A stretch of DNA of 64,000 nucleotides from Natrialba swarupiae (GCF_008245225.1 NZ_VTAW01000003.1:186001-250000); one strand, 5' to 3'. Positions 1 to 8,187 are shown, numbered from the stretch's first letter. Notes: generated by a model from the sequence alone, not told the origin. Translations and numbers: made by a program.

Positions 1-1
1 C

Positions 2-763
2 TACGTCGACACCGGCCTGATGCGCAAAGGCGAGACCGCCCAGATCCGCGAGACGTTCTCCTACATGGAGTCGCTTCGCGTTATCGAGGCCAGGGATCGA
101 TTCCTCGAGGCGCTTTCCGGCGTCACCGACCCCGAGGAGAAGCGAAAGATCATCGGCGAGCAGTTCATTCGCGAGTTCGAACGCGAGGCCAAAGACGCCG
201 ACGCCGACTACCTCGTCCAGGGGACGATCTACCCCGACCGGATCGAGAGCGAGGGCGGGATCAAGTCCCACCACAACGTCGGCGGCCTCCCCGAAGTCGT
301 CGACTTCGAGGGCATCGTCGAACCGGTCCGCGACCTCTACAAGGACGAGGTTCGCGAGGTCGCCCGTCACCTCGGACTCGAGGAGATCGTCGCAGAACGA
401 ATGCCGTTCCCCGGTCCTGGTCTTGCCGTACGCGTCATCGGCGAAGTGACCGAGGAGAAACTCGAGGTCGCCCGCCACGCCTGCCACGTCGTCGAGGACG
501 AACTCGAGGAGTACGAGCCCTGGCAGGCGCTCGCCGCGGTGATCGGCAAGGCGACGGGAGTCAAGGGAGACAACCGGGTTCACGGCTGGGTCGTCTCCGT
601 TCGCTCCGTCGACTCTCGTGACGGGATGACCGCCCGCGCCCAGGAAATCGACTGGGAGACCCTCCAGCGGATCCAGTCGCGGATCACCGGGACGAACGAG
701 AATGTCGCCCGCGTCGTCTACGACGTGACCCACAAACCGCCGGCGACCATCGAGTACGAGTGA
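2..763 (+). CDS. guaAB: GMP synthase, ATP-pyrophosphatase subunit (C-terminal part, cut by window edge)
   Basis: This is the ATP-pyrophosphatase/dimerisation subunit of GMP synthase, which converts XMP to GMP with ammonia supplied by a separate glutaminase subunit, as is usual in archaea. The reading frame is open from the first codon at the window edge, so the N-terminal P-loop region lies outside. Visible family features are the [13 protein letters not shown] segment, the substrate-loop IKSHHNVGG, the [11 protein letters not shown] motif and the C-terminal [11 protein letters not shown] tail that forms the dimer and XMP contact. The next gene starts 2 bases after its stop, so the two are probably co-transcribed. 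Identification is secure; only the start is missing. Confidence 0.96.
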   Translation, partial: YVDTGLMRKGETAQIRETFSYMESLRVIEARDRFLEALSGVTDPEEKRKIIGEQFIREFEREAKDADADYLVQGTIYPDRIESEGGIKSHHNVGGLPEVVDFEGIVEPVRDLYKDEVREVARHLGLEEIVAERMPFPGPGLAVRVIGEVTEEKLEVARHACHVVEDELEEYEPWQALAAVIGKATGVKGDNRVHGWVVSVRSVDSRDGMTARAQEIDWETLQRIQSRITGTNENVARVVYDVTHKPPATIEYE

Positions 764-765
764 CG

Positions 766-1086
766 ATGGAGGTTATCGTCGCCGGACCCGACGAGGACGA
801 GATTGCGCCGGCGCTCGAGGCCGAAGGCGCGACCGTGAGTCGTCTCGAGGGCGTCGTCTCGCGTCCAGAACTCGAAACCGCTGGAATCGTCGATGCGGAG
901 CTGTACGTGCTGACGGACGTCGGCCAGGCGACGACGATCCCGATCGTCTGCGATTTGAACGACGATATCCGGACCGTCGTCTACGCGCGGGATACGGTTC
1001 CGGAGTTCGTCAGGGGACAACTGGACCTCGCTCTCGATCCGCAGCTGATCGATCCGATCGTCCTCGCCGAAGAGGTAACTGACTGA
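766..1086 (+). CDS. small conserved haloarchaeal protein of unknown function downstream of guaAB
   Basis: An acidic protein of 106 residues starting with ATG at 766; a GTG at 760 in the same frame is possible but overlaps guaAB. The N-terminus (MEVIVAGPDEDEIAPAL) alternates hydrophobic and acidic residues like the first strand and helix of a Rossmann-type fold, and a second such segment (AELYVLTDVGQATTIPIVCD) follows. No catalytic motif can be named. The 2-base gap after guaAB suggests co-transcription and a possible link to nucleotide metabolism, which is inference. The stop codon TGA at 1084-1086 runs straight into a palindromic repeat. Confidence 0.8.
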   Translation: MEVIVAGPDEDEIAPALEAEGATVSRLEGVVSRPELETAGIVDAELYVLTDVGQATTIPIVCDLNDDIRTVVYARDTVPEFVRGQLDLALDPQLIDPIVLAEEVTD

Positions 1087-1148
1087 TACGGTTTGGGATG
1101 ACTGCTTGCCGGTCTGCGATCGACCGGGAGACCCATCGCGATCCGTAT
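1086..1148. repeat. palindromic 3' repeat, copy 1 (63 bp)
   Basis: The left end at 1086-1100 (ATACGGTTTGGGATG) and the right end at 1134-1148 are imperfect inverted repeats of each other, 12 of 15 positions matching. The element begins on the A of the upstream TGA stop codon. Related copies are at 24014, 24712, 37800, 41162, 50961, 57165 and 61524. A 3'-end stem-loop involved in termination or mRNA protection would fit the placement. Confidence 0.7.
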
Positions 1149-1659
1149 GAACGGTTTCTGTCCCGATCCCCCGGCGCAACCGCGACCGGACAGCGGGTTG
1201 ACCGGAACTGACGGAGAGTGCTGTGACTGGCCCACAAACCGGCGGGATCCGACCACCACGACTCGAACCGTATTCGATACCTCGTTCCATTCGACGCCGA
1301 CTACCAAGGATGAAAAACTATTAAGAAATACCTTATTCCGAGGTATGAACTGTTTACCTCCCGATATCGGAGGTTTGAATCCGGGTTAACTGCGAGGGAA
1401 TTCGGTGTAAGAACGGTATACCGTCATCCCCGTTCAAGTAGTTCTCCCCGGTAGCATGTGATGGAGGTCGACGGGTAGACCCCACCAAGGCACCCCACGC
1501 CTGTTCCCGTGACTTCCAGCAATCCCACCACAGCACCCTTCCCCCACCATTGCCATACCGTTCCCGACGCGGGCTACTGCACCGGCCTGCGTCACACCCT
1601 GCGGTTCTGGCACCCCTGGGACGTGCGTTGCGTCCCAGGTTGGACGTTCAATCCGCGAG
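1149..1659. other. non-coding stretch with several hairpins, no gene recognised
   Basis: No convincing gene is seen between the palindromic repeat and the stop codon of the folate gene. The part from about 1310 to 1400 is AT-richer and holds a hairpin (ACCTCC at 1356-1361 pairing with GGAGGT at 1369-1374). At 1413-1424 is a perfect 12-bp palindrome, ACGGTATACCGT. From about 1450 to 1600 the plus strand is C-rich with few G, which argues against a compact folded RNA over that span. An open minus frame without an ATG (about 1437-1640) exists but matches no family I recognise; a worn-down transposon end is possible. Confidence 0.5.
1615..1639. other. strong perfect hairpin downstream of the folate gene
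   Basis: CCTGGGACG at 1615-1623 pairs perfectly with CGTCCCAGG at 1631-1639 across a 7-base loop. It lies 21 bases beyond the stop of the minus-strand gene ending at 1660, so it could form in that gene's 3' transcript end. There is no T-run on either side. It could be a terminator-like structure, a transposon end or part of a structured RNA. Confidence 0.6.
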
Positions 1660-2391
1660 TTACGACTGCCGTTTTCGAAGTCGACTGAGAATGGGGATCT
1701 CCGTTAGACGTCTCTCGTCCAGGAGACGCCAGTCGATCCCACCCGGCGGCGCGTCGCCGTCCGGACGGATCGTCCGTTCGGGCGTGATGACCAGATCCAT
1801 CGGGACGTCGTGTGCGTCGAACTCGAGGTCGTCGTCGACGAGTTGTCGCTCGTGGACGGTCGTCGCGACCGGCGTGGTCTCGTCGACGAGATCGAGTTCT
1901 CGACAGATAGCGTACTCGAGGTCGCTGTATCCTTCCCCCTTTCCGATACGGCCGCCGTCGGCGACGGCGACGCTTCCGGCGACGATCAAGTCGATCGGCG
2001 CGAGGGCGTCCGGCCCGACCTGGACGCCGTGTTTCGCGGAGCCGGAGACGGTGGTGGCCTCGTCGTAGTCCTCGAGCACGTCGGGGTCGAGTTCGAGAAA
2101 ACACCGCTCGTCGCGCAGCCGCGGCACGGCCATGTAGACGGTCTTTCCGTCCCGGAGCGCCCGTCGTCGCACGGGGAGTTGCGGCGCGTCGGGGTTCGTC
2201 TTGATCGTCGTCGCCTCCTCCCACTCGGGCTGGTCTGCGAGCCGTTCGACCGCTTCCTTCGCGCCGGCGAAATTCGGAATTCGGCCGTGAGGCGGGAACG
2301 GAAACCGGGCCGTTGCGCTCTCCTCGAGGTCGTCCCAGACCCGCTCTCGAATGGCTTCCTTCTCGGCGTCGTCGTCCGTTTCGCTCGTCAT
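1660..2391 (-). CDS. 5-formyltetrahydrofolate cyclo-ligase family protein
   Basis: A 243-residue protein of the methenyltetrahydrofolate synthetase family, which closes 5-formyl-THF to 5,10-methenyl-THF using ATP. Family features are the N-terminal basic/hydrophobic helix (IRERVWDDLEE), the PHGRIPNFAGA segment, the glycine-rich RIGKGEGYSDLEYA motif expected at the nucleotide/phosphate site, and PVATTVHERQ near the end. The start ATG overlaps the stop of the moaB-like gene by 4 bases (ATGA), so the two form a translationally coupled pair. Archaeal members are sometimes called methenyl-THF synthetase-like because the substrate is unproven; the exact reaction here is inference. Confidence 0.85.
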   Translation of the reverse strand: MTSETDDDAEKEAIRERVWDDLEESATARFPFPPHGRIPNFAGAKEAVERLADQPEWEEATTIKTNPDAPQLPVRRRALRDGKTVYMAVPRLRDERCFLELDPDVLEDYDEATTVSGSAKHGVQVGPDALAPIDLIVAGSVAVADGGRIGKGEGYSDLEYAICRELDLVDETTPVATTVHERQLVDDDLEFDAHDVPMDLVITPERTIRPDGDAPPGGIDWRLLDERRLTEIPILSRLRKRQS

Positions 2392-3044
2392 CGGCTTCGC
2401 GGTTCGGCGTCGTCGGTTCCGTCGTCGTTTCGCGATTCGGCGTCGATCGGAGTCGCCTCGTCGTTTTGCGGTTCATCGTCGTCATCGGTCCCATCGTCGT
2501 CCGCGCCGCCGTTGCCACGCGCGAGTTCGACGAGGTGGCGCGCTTCGTGGAGGAGTATCTCCTCGACGCCGAGTCGGGCGGCCTCGGCGTTCCCCGGCAG
2601 GCTGAAAACCGGGGTCGATTCGGCGACGCCCGCGAGGGTTCGCGCCGCGACGACGCGGGTTCCGACGGACTCGTAGGCGAGCATCGTAAACAGGTCGCCG
2701 AACGCCGGAAGCTCTCTGTCCAGAAGCGGCTCGATCGCCTCGATGGCGACGTCGTCCGGTTCGACGCTCGTGGCGCCCGCGGTGACGACGAGGTCGACGT
2801 CGCCGCGTTCGATCACGCGCAGGACGATCGACTGGACGCGATCGTGGTTGGGTCCGACGTGCTCTCTCGTCGCGATTTCGTGGCCAGCCTCCTCGAGCGC
2901 CGAACCGATCGCTTCGCCGGCTGCGTCGGACTCGAGCGTCCGGTTCGAGGCGACGGTGACGACGCCGACGCCGAGTGGCGGGTCGGATTCGGTGACGTCG
3001 CTGTCGGCCGCGTCCACACCTGTCTCCACGTTTGTCTCGTTCAT
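2388..3044 (-). CDS. moaB: MoaB/Mog-family molybdopterin adenylyltransferase
   Basis: A 218-residue member of the MoaB/MogA/gephyrin G-domain family, which adenylylates molybdopterin before metal insertion. The core is recognisable in order: GVGVVTVASNRT at the first strand, the DRVQSIVLRVIERGDVDLVVTAGATSV segment where bacterial enzymes carry GGTG, the following acidic PDD that contacts the pterin, and FSLPGNAEAARLGVEEIL. About 40 C-terminal residues are a low-complexity Asp-rich tail, probably a halophilic extension. The GGTG motif is altered to AGAT here, as seen in some archaeal members. It is upstream of and overlaps the folate gene. Confidence 0.85.
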   Translation of the reverse strand: MNETNVETGVDAADSDVTESDPPLGVGVVTVASNRTLESDAAGEAIGSALEEAGHEIATREHVGPNHDRVQSIVLRVIERGDVDLVVTAGATSVEPDDVAIEAIEPLLDRELPAFGDLFTMLAYESVGTRVVAARTLAGVAESTPVFSLPGNAEAARLGVEEILLHEARHLVELARGNGGADDDGTDDDDEPQNDEATPIDAESRNDDGTDDAEPRSR

Positions 3045-3121
3045 GGGACGGCTTCGGTATCCACCGGGAAAACGCTGATCAACCGAACCATTATGGGTGA
3101 CGTTTCCGTCCGTCGTGACGC

Positions 3122-4162
3122 ATGCAGGCAGTCAAGATCACGGAACACGGCGACACGGACGTCATCGAGTACGGCGAGTATCCAGATCCCGAAGTCCGCC
3201 AGGATGAGGTGCTCGTCGACGTGAAAGCGGGCGCGCTCAACCACCTCGACGTGTGGGTTCGCCGTGGGCTGCCGACGCTCTCCCTCGAGATGCCCCACGT
3301 CCCGGGGAGCGACGCCGCTGGCGTCGTCGAGGCGGTCGGTGAGGACGTCACGCGGTTCGAACCAGGAGATCGAGTCGCCGTGAGTGCCGGGGTGAGCTGT
3401 GGTGACTGCGAGTTCTGTCGCGACGGAGACCCGACGCTCTGTGTCAACTTCCACCTCCTCGGCGAGCACGTTACCGGCGTCCACTCGGAGTACGCGGCCG
3501 TCCCCGCGGACAACCTGATCGCGGTTCCCGACGGCGTCGACTGGACCACCGCGGGTGCGTCGACGCTGGTGTTTCAGACTGCGTGGCGGATGTTGATCGA
3601 TCGGGCGGATCTCGAGGCCGGCGAGTCCGTGCTGGTGCTGGGTGCCAGCGGTGGGGTCGGACATGCGGCCGTCCAGATCGCCGACTATGCGGGCGCGGAG
3701 GTGTACGCCACCGGAAGCACGGTGGAGAAACTCGAGTACGCGCGCGATCACGGTGCGGATCACGTTGTCAACTACGAAGAGCAGAACTTCGCGGACTGGA
3801 TCCGTGAGGAGACGGGCAAACGCGGCGTCGACGTCGTCGTCGACTACATCGGTGCGGGGACCTGGCGAGACTCGATCAAGAGCCTCGCGAAGAACGGTCG
3901 ACTCGTCACCTGCGGTGGGACGGCCGGCGGCAATCCGGAGACCGACATTCCACGGATCTTCTGGAACCAGTTGCGGATTGTCGGTTCGACGATGGGAACA
4001 CCGGGACAGGTCGACGACGTGATGGATCTCGTCTGGGACGGCACGTTCGAGCCCGCGATCCGCGACGTGCTCCCGATGAGCGAGATGGCTCGCGCTCACG
4101 AGATCATCGAGGGTCGCGAGGGGTTCGGCAAGGTCGTGGTTCGTCCGGACAGCGAACTGTAA
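3122..4162 (+). CDS. zinc-dependent alcohol dehydrogenase family oxidoreductase (MDR superfamily)
   Basis: A 346-residue medium-chain dehydrogenase/reductase. The N-terminal catalytic domain contains the HVPGSDAAGVVEAVG motif and a structural-zinc-type Cys cluster (CGDCEFCRDGDPTLC, around residues 98-112). The Rossmann NAD(P) domain shows LGASGGVGHAAVQ near residue 180. The usual catalytic cysteine ligand near residue 40 is replaced by Asp in HLDVWVRRG, as in many quinone-reductase-like members, so simple alcohol oxidation should not be assumed. It is divergent from moaB; the promoter with CCATTATGGG near 3088-3097 lies about 27 bases before the ATG. Confidence 0.85.
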   Translation: MQAVKITEHGDTDVIEYGEYPDPEVRQDEVLVDVKAGALNHLDVWVRRGLPTLSLEMPHVPGSDAAGVVEAVGEDVTRFEPGDRVAVSAGVSCGDCEFCRDGDPTLCVNFHLLGEHVTGVHSEYAAVPADNLIAVPDGVDWTTAGASTLVFQTAWRMLIDRADLEAGESVLVLGASGGVGHAAVQIADYAGAEVYATGSTVEKLEYARDHGADHVVNYEEQNFADWIREETGKRGVDVVVDYIGAGTWRDSIKSLAKNGRLVTCGGTAGGNPETDIPRIFWNQLRIVGSTMGTPGQVDDVMDLVWDGTFEPAIRDVLPMSEMARAHEIIEGREGFGKVVVRPDSEL

Positions 4163-4187
4163 CGGGTCGACACGCACCGAGCAAACC

Positions 4188-4541
4188 GTGAGGACTTTGC
4201 TCCCGTGGCGACAACGCAGACTCGTGACCTCGAGCGACGACGGCGGTTACGTCCACGATCCTTCGGCGTTCGACGACGACGGCGAGCGCCGGGAGGAGGC
4301 GGACGGGCCGGCGGACGACGACTGGACCGACCGGCCGGTACATCCCGCAGATGCCGACCGCGAGTTCGACCGGCGGGGATGGATACTCGTCGCCGTCATC
4401 GTCTTCGCGTTCGTCGTCTCCCCGCTCGCGATCGTCCTGTGGCCGCCCGACGTGAGCTACCTGTTCGCGCTGTTGATCCTGCCGCTCGTTCCGGCTGTGT
4501 TACTCGCCGTGACGGCCGTCTGGGCGACGACGAGACCGTAA
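4188..4541 (+). CDS. small two-helix membrane protein, unknown function
   Basis: A 117-residue protein with a GTG start. The first 60 residues are acidic and hydrophilic with many Asp, then two predicted membrane helices follow: WILVAVIVFAFVVSPLAIVL and LFALLILPLVPAVLLAVTAVW. A short PPDVSY turn separates them. It lies 25 bases after the oxidoreductase and may share its transcript. I do not recognise a named family. The acidic N-terminal part is probably cytoplasmic. Confidence 0.7.
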   Translation: MRTLLPWRQRRLVTSSDDGGYVHDPSAFDDDGERREEADGPADDDWTDRPVHPADADREFDRRGWILVAVIVFAFVVSPLAIVLWPPDVSYLFALLILPLVPAVLLAVTAVWATTRP

Positions 4542-4562
4542 AACGCGAGCTGTCTGGCGCTC

Positions 4563-4880
4563 TTACGCTCGAGCGCCAGTGACGTCCTCGAGCCGCTCGA
4601 GGACGGCGGATCCGTGGACGAGGTCCTGTTGAGGTGTCTCCTCGGAGTCGAGATAGTCCGCGAGCAGATCCGCGAGTCGGCGGATCTGTCGGTGGGTGAA
4701 CGTCTCCGGTTCGTCGTCGGATTCGATCGTTTCGAATACGTCGATTGCCCACGCTGGCGGCGTTTCCTCGGCGTCGAGCGCGTCGTCGACGCGGATTGCC
4801 ACGACGTGGTGGACGACCCATCGTTCTTCTCGGGAGAGCACAACTTCGTGCGTCTCGGTTTCCGGTGGTGGGGAACTCAT
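4563..4880 (-). CDS. acidic haloarchaeal protein of unknown function
   Basis: A protein of 105 residues. An upstream in-frame ATG at 4982 exists, but the ATG at 4880 is preferred: translation from there begins with the acidic MSSPPPETETHEVVLS, whereas the upstream part looks non-coding and holds the likely promoter (CTTATTAC read on the minus strand near 4935-4942). The body is helical with a winged-helix-like stretch (FTHRQIRRLADLLADYLD), but no DNA-binding family can be assigned. It is convergent with the membrane protein before it. Confidence 0.65.
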   Translation of the reverse strand: MSSPPPETETHEVVLSREERWVVHHVVAIRVDDALDAEETPPAWAIDVFETIESDDEPETFTHRQIRRLADLLADYLDSEETPQQDLVHGSAVLERLEDVTGARA

Positions 4881-5021
4881 TTCGTCACACGGACCGATTC
4901 TGTCGGTCCTCACGGGAGGATACGAACAGTACCGTAATAAGTCTTGTTGCATGGTAACATATACCACTCCACGAGGGGACATCCAGGTTTACCCGGTCGG
5001 GCCCGAATCTGCTTCGAGGCG

Positions 5022-5582
5022 TTAGCGAACGTCTCGTCGCATTGCGATCTCGAACCAGGGACAGAGCCGGAGCTGTCGGTACCACTCCGGGTTCGCGGAC
5101 AGGCGCTCGTACGGCACCCACATCAGCCCCGCGACCTCCTCTTCGTTCGGCTCGAGAGAGCGATCGGTCAGCGTCAGCTTCAGGACTGCACAGACCTCGT
5201 GTTCGACCCCCGCGTTCTCGAAGTAGCGTTTGTACTCGAAGCGGTCGGTCAGACGAACCTCGTCGTACTGGTCGGGCGTGATGCCGAGTTCCTCCTCGAG
5301 TCGCTCCCGGGTCGCTTCCTCCTGACTCTGGCCCTCGACGGGGTGGGAGGCGACGGTCCCGTCCCAGTGGGTTCCCCAGAGGCGCTTGTCGGGTGCACGC
5401 TGTGCGAGTAAGACGTTGTCGTCCTCGTCGAAGACCAGCGAGGTGAACGCCCGGTGACGGATCCCGTCTCCGGTGTGTGCCTCGAGTCGGTTGACGAGTT
5501 CGAGTTCGGTGTCGTTTTCGTCGACGGCGATAACGTCCTGTGCGGCGTTTTCGTGACCGAGTTCTTCCTGTGGTGTGGTCAT
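5022..5582 (-). CDS. NUDIX-fold protein of the type I isopentenyl-diphosphate isomerase family
   Basis: A 186-residue protein with the layout of type I IPP isomerase (IPP to DMAPP, the entry to isoprenoid lipid synthesis). Matching segments are RHRAFTSLVFDEDDNVLLAQRA, the NUDIX helix ending EATRERLEEELG, FEYKRYFENAGVEHEVCAVL and the EEEV segment that supplies a metal-binding Glu in the bacterial enzyme. In the E. coli enzyme a catalytic Cys sits in VCGHP; the aligned motif here reads VASHP, so that Cys is Ala. The family assignment is firm, the isomerase activity is not. Usual annotation would be idi. Confidence 0.8.
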   Translation of the reverse strand: MTTPQEELGHENAAQDVIAVDENDTELELVNRLEAHTGDGIRHRAFTSLVFDEDDNVLLAQRAPDKRLWGTHWDGTVASHPVEGQSQEEATRERLEEELGITPDQYDEVRLTDRFEYKRYFENAGVEHEVCAVLKLTLTDRSLEPNEEEVAGLMWVPYERLSANPEWYRQLRLCPWFEIAMRRDVR

Positions 5583-5661
5583 ACTCTCCCAATCGGAGAG
5601 CCGCCTGAAACCAGTATCGCCTTCCGGTACCTGACGGTGGCGGGGCGGGCGTCGACGATAC

Positions 5662-6075
5662 TCAGCCGAGTTCCTCGTCGAGGATGAGACGTGTCTTTGT
5701 GCTTACGACTTCCTCCTGGTCGCGTGCCTGCGTGATGAGATCGTTTACGCCGCGGGTGTCGGTGGCGTCGACGACGAGGACGATATCCTGTTCGCCGGAG
5801 ACCATCCAGACGAAATCGACCTCTTCCCAGGTTGCCATCCGTTCGGAGACGGCTTTGGTGTCGACATCGACTGCGACGCTGATCTCGACCATCGCTTTGA
5901 CGTTGCCTGTCCGAGTCGAGATCGTAAAGCGCTCGATGATCTCGTCGTCCATCATTCGTTCGACGCGGTTGCGGACGGTTCCCTCGCTCGTCCCGACCTC
6001 GTCCGCGATCTCGGTGTAGGGCGTCCGGGCGTCCCGTCGAAGGCTATCGAGGATCTGTCGGTCCAGGTCGTCCAT
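5662..6075 (-). CDS. Lrp/AsnC family transcriptional regulator
   Basis: A 137-residue Lrp-type regulator: an N-terminal winged helix-turn-helix (MDDLDRQILDSLRRDARTPYTEIADEVG, residues 1-28, then recognition helix SEGTVRNRVERM) and a C-terminal RAM ligand-binding domain with the sequence SGEQDIVLVVDATD. Such proteins form octamers that sense amino acids. It is divergent from carA with 102 bases between the start codons, and two palindromes lie there, one 6 bases before its own start. Self-control and control of carA are the natural inference. Confidence 0.93.
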   Translation of the reverse strand: MDDLDRQILDSLRRDARTPYTEIADEVGTSEGTVRNRVERMMDDEIIERFTISTRTGNVKAMVEISVAVDVDTKAVSERMATWEEVDFVWMVSGEQDIVLVVDATDTRGVNDLITQARDQEEVVSTKTRLILDEELG

Positions 6076-6081
6076 AGAGAT

Positions 6082-6097
6082 CCGATCGTACGATCGG
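6082..6097. promoter_or_regulatory. perfect 16-bp palindrome before the lrp-type gene
   Basis: CCGATCGTACGATCGG reads the same on both strands and starts 6 bases before the regulator's ATG on the minus strand. It is a candidate operator for autoregulation. It could also be chance, because CGATCG words are common in this genome. Confidence 0.5.
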
Positions 6098-6111
6098 CGC
6101 TCACTTACCCA

Positions 6112-6126
6112 TTACGAATTTCGTAA
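6112..6126. promoter_or_regulatory. inverted repeat, candidate Lrp operator between lrp and carA
   Basis: TTACGAA at 6112-6118 and TTCGTAA at 6120-6126 are perfect 7-bp inverted arms around one T. The site is AT-rich in a G+C-rich genome and sits about 20 bases upstream of the carA TATA-like CTTATG (6145-6151). This fits an operator that a dimeric Lrp-type protein could use to control both divergent genes. Confidence 0.6.
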
Positions 6127-6177
6127 CTCAGCTTCGAAGACAACACTTATGCCGGTGTATCCGATACGTAGATCGTA

Positions 6178-7254
6178 ATGACAGCGGCCTACGTTGCGTT
6201 GGAAGGCGGCCACGTACTCGAGGGGCGTGGTCGTGCTCCGGGAACAGCACACGGCGAACTGGTTTTCACGACGGCGTATACGGGATACGAGGAGAGCCTG
6301 ACGGACCCCTCCTACGAGGAGCAGGTCCTGACGTTCTCGTACCCACTGATCGGCAACTACGGCGTTCGAGAAGAACGATTCGAGGACGACCGCGTCCACC
6401 CGCGTGCGGTGCTCGCGAAGGAACTCACTGCAGATGTCGTCGACTGGCTCGACAGCGAGGGCGTTCCCGCTATCGACCATCTCGACACGCGCGAGGTCGT
6501 CACCGACATCCGCGACGGCGGCGCGATGAAGTGTGGCATCGCCGTCGGCGAGGACGTCACCCAGGAGGATGCACTCGACGAACTCGCGGCCTGCAAGTCG
6601 ATGAGCGAACACACAGATATCGGCACACAGGTTAGCGTCGACGAACCGATCGTCCACGGCGCGGACAACGACGGACCGGACGTCGCGCTCGTCGACTGCG
6701 GCGCGAAGGGATCGATCGTCGACTCGCTGCTCGACCGCGATGCGACGGTTCACGTCCTGCCCTACGACGTCGCCGCTGCCGACGTCGACGCGCTCGATCC
6801 CGATGTCCTGTTCATCTCGAACGGCCCCGGCGACCCGGCGAACTACGAGGACGCGATCTCGCTCGTTCAGGCGTTCGTCGAGGAGACGCCCGTTGCCGGC
6901 ATCTGCCTCGGCCAGCAGATCGTCGCCGAAGCGCTCGGCGGGACGACTACGAAGATGACGTTCGGTCACCGCGGCGTCAACCAGCCCGTCCTCGACCTCG
7001 AGTCGGGTCAGGTCGTGATGACGACCCAGAACCACGGCTACACGGTCGACGATCCGGGCGACCACCTCGAGATCACCCAGGTAAACGTCAACGACGACAC
7101 GCCCGAGGGACTCGACGGAATCCAACACGACATCATCACCCGTCAGTACCACCCCGAGGCCAACCCCGGCCCGGAGGACACCCTCGACTTCTTCGACGAC
7201 GTCCTCGCGATGGCCGAGACGCACGCGACGACGGCCGTTCCCGCTGACGACTGA
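6178..7254 (+). CDS. carA: carbamoyl-phosphate synthase small (glutaminase) subunit
   Basis: A 358-residue class I glutamine amidotransferase that feeds ammonia to carbamoyl-phosphate synthase for arginine and pyrimidine synthesis. The N-terminal CPSase small-chain domain shows GELVFTTAYTGYEESLTDPSY. The GATase domain has the nucleophile C243 in GICLGQQ and the His/Glu pair in QYHPEANPG (H325, E327). carB is not next to it in this window. The promoter has CTTATG about 27 bases before the ATG, and the intergenic palindromes point to control by the divergent Lrp-type regulator. Confidence 0.96.
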   Translation: MTAAYVALEGGHVLEGRGRAPGTAHGELVFTTAYTGYEESLTDPSYEEQVLTFSYPLIGNYGVREERFEDDRVHPRAVLAKELTADVVDWLDSEGVPAIDHLDTREVVTDIRDGGAMKCGIAVGEDVTQEDALDELAACKSMSEHTDIGTQVSVDEPIVHGADNDGPDVALVDCGAKGSIVDSLLDRDATVHVLPYDVAAADVDALDPDVLFISNGPGDPANYEDAISLVQAFVEETPVAGICLGQQIVAEALGGTTTKMTFGHRGVNQPVLDLESGQVVMTTQNHGYTVDDPGDHLEITQVNVNDDTPEGLDGIQHDIITRQYHPEANPGPEDTLDFFDDVLAMAETHATTAVPADD

Positions 7255-7299
7255 TCGACCCTTGTTTCGATTTTCGTAGTCGCTCGAGTTCAGGACCGA

Positions 7300-8076
7300 T
7301 CAGCCGGCGTCTTCGAAGCCGTAGACGACCTCGACCGACCCGCTTACGGTGACGTGTCCAGTGTCGATCTCGGTCCGCGGCGTCGTACCGGCGGCGGAGT
7401 CGTCCGCTTCGACGACCGCATACTCGTCGGCGCGGACGGGAACGACGTCGACGTTTCTGGTCGACACCGATTTCGTCCCGGTGATCGAAACACCGCGGTT
7501 GGCCGCGATGTGTTGAGCTTCCTCGTCGGCGTTCTCGAGAGCGTGATCCAGCGCGTCGCCTCGCAACTCGGCGCGTTTCTCGTCGCTCAACCCGAAGCTG
7601 ACGCGTCCGACGTCGTCGGCACCGGCCGCGGTGACCGCGTCGATGACCTCTCCCGTTCGATCGACGTCCTCGAGGCGAACCTGGAAGCTGTGTGCACCCT
7701 GGTATCCGTTCCCATCGCGCTCCGGTCGAATGGTGTACCGACCCGACTCGATGTCGTCGTCGGGGATCCCGAGTTCGTCGAACGCCTCCCGCAGGTTGTC
7801 GGCCCGTTCAGCGAGTTCGGTTTCGACCTCGTCGGCGCTTTCCCCGGACGCTTCGACGCCGACCTGGAGTCTCGCCTCGTCGGGTTCGGTCTCCACCTCT
7901 CCGCTCGCGCTCACTTCGATCGTTCGACCCGCCGAGTCACCGGTCGCCGAGCCAGTTATCGATCCTTCGGTGGCCGGCCCGTCGTTCGAATCGCTTCCCA
8001 GTGTGGTCTCCAGACACCCTGCCGTCGCGGCGGTGACGCCCGCCGCCGACATCGCGAGAAACTGTCGTCGGTCCAT
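7300..8076 (-). CDS. Tat-exported lipoprotein with SIMPL (DUF541) domain
   Basis: A 258-residue protein starting at the ATG at 8076 (MDRRQFLAMSAAG), which places the twin-arginine signal at the N-terminus; an in-frame ATG 27 bases upstream would bury it. A lipobox-like TAGC supplies the lipidated Cys at about residue 21. After a Ser/Asp/Gly linker, the SIMPL domain starts (RTIEVSASGEVETEPDEARLQ) and ends in TVSGSVEVVYGF, the classic DUF541 core. The molecular role of such periplasmic or cell-surface proteins is not settled. It is convergent with carA. Confidence 0.85.
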   Translation of the reverse strand: MDRRQFLAMSAAGVTAATAGCLETTLGSDSNDGPATEGSITGSATGDSAGRTIEVSASGEVETEPDEARLQVGVEASGESADEVETELAERADNLREAFDELGIPDDDIESGRYTIRPERDGNGYQGAHSFQVRLEDVDRTGEVIDAVTAAGADDVGRVSFGLSDEKRAELRGDALDHALENADEEAQHIAANRGVSITGTKSVSTRNVDVVPVRADEYAVVEADDSAAGTTPRTEIDTGHVTVSGSVEVVYGFEDAG

Positions 8077-8187
8077 ACGCTCGATAACGGGCTGACGTAT
8101 CAAACCACCTCCGCAAGCTAAAACCCCTCTTTCACCGAGTACAGCCCGGCGGCGTGCTTATATCTACTCGTGTGATACTCGCACACA

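Noticed and set aside
1369-1380. GGTTTGAATCC resembling a tRNA T-arm
   Set aside because: The T-loop should read TTCRA; no acceptor stem, D-arm or anticodon arm could be built around it.
1354-1536. Minus-strand 60-codon frame considered as the end of a TnpB-type transposase
   Set aside because: No Cys-zinc motif or RuvC residues are present and the rest of a transposase is absent; kept only as a weak possibility for the non-coding block.
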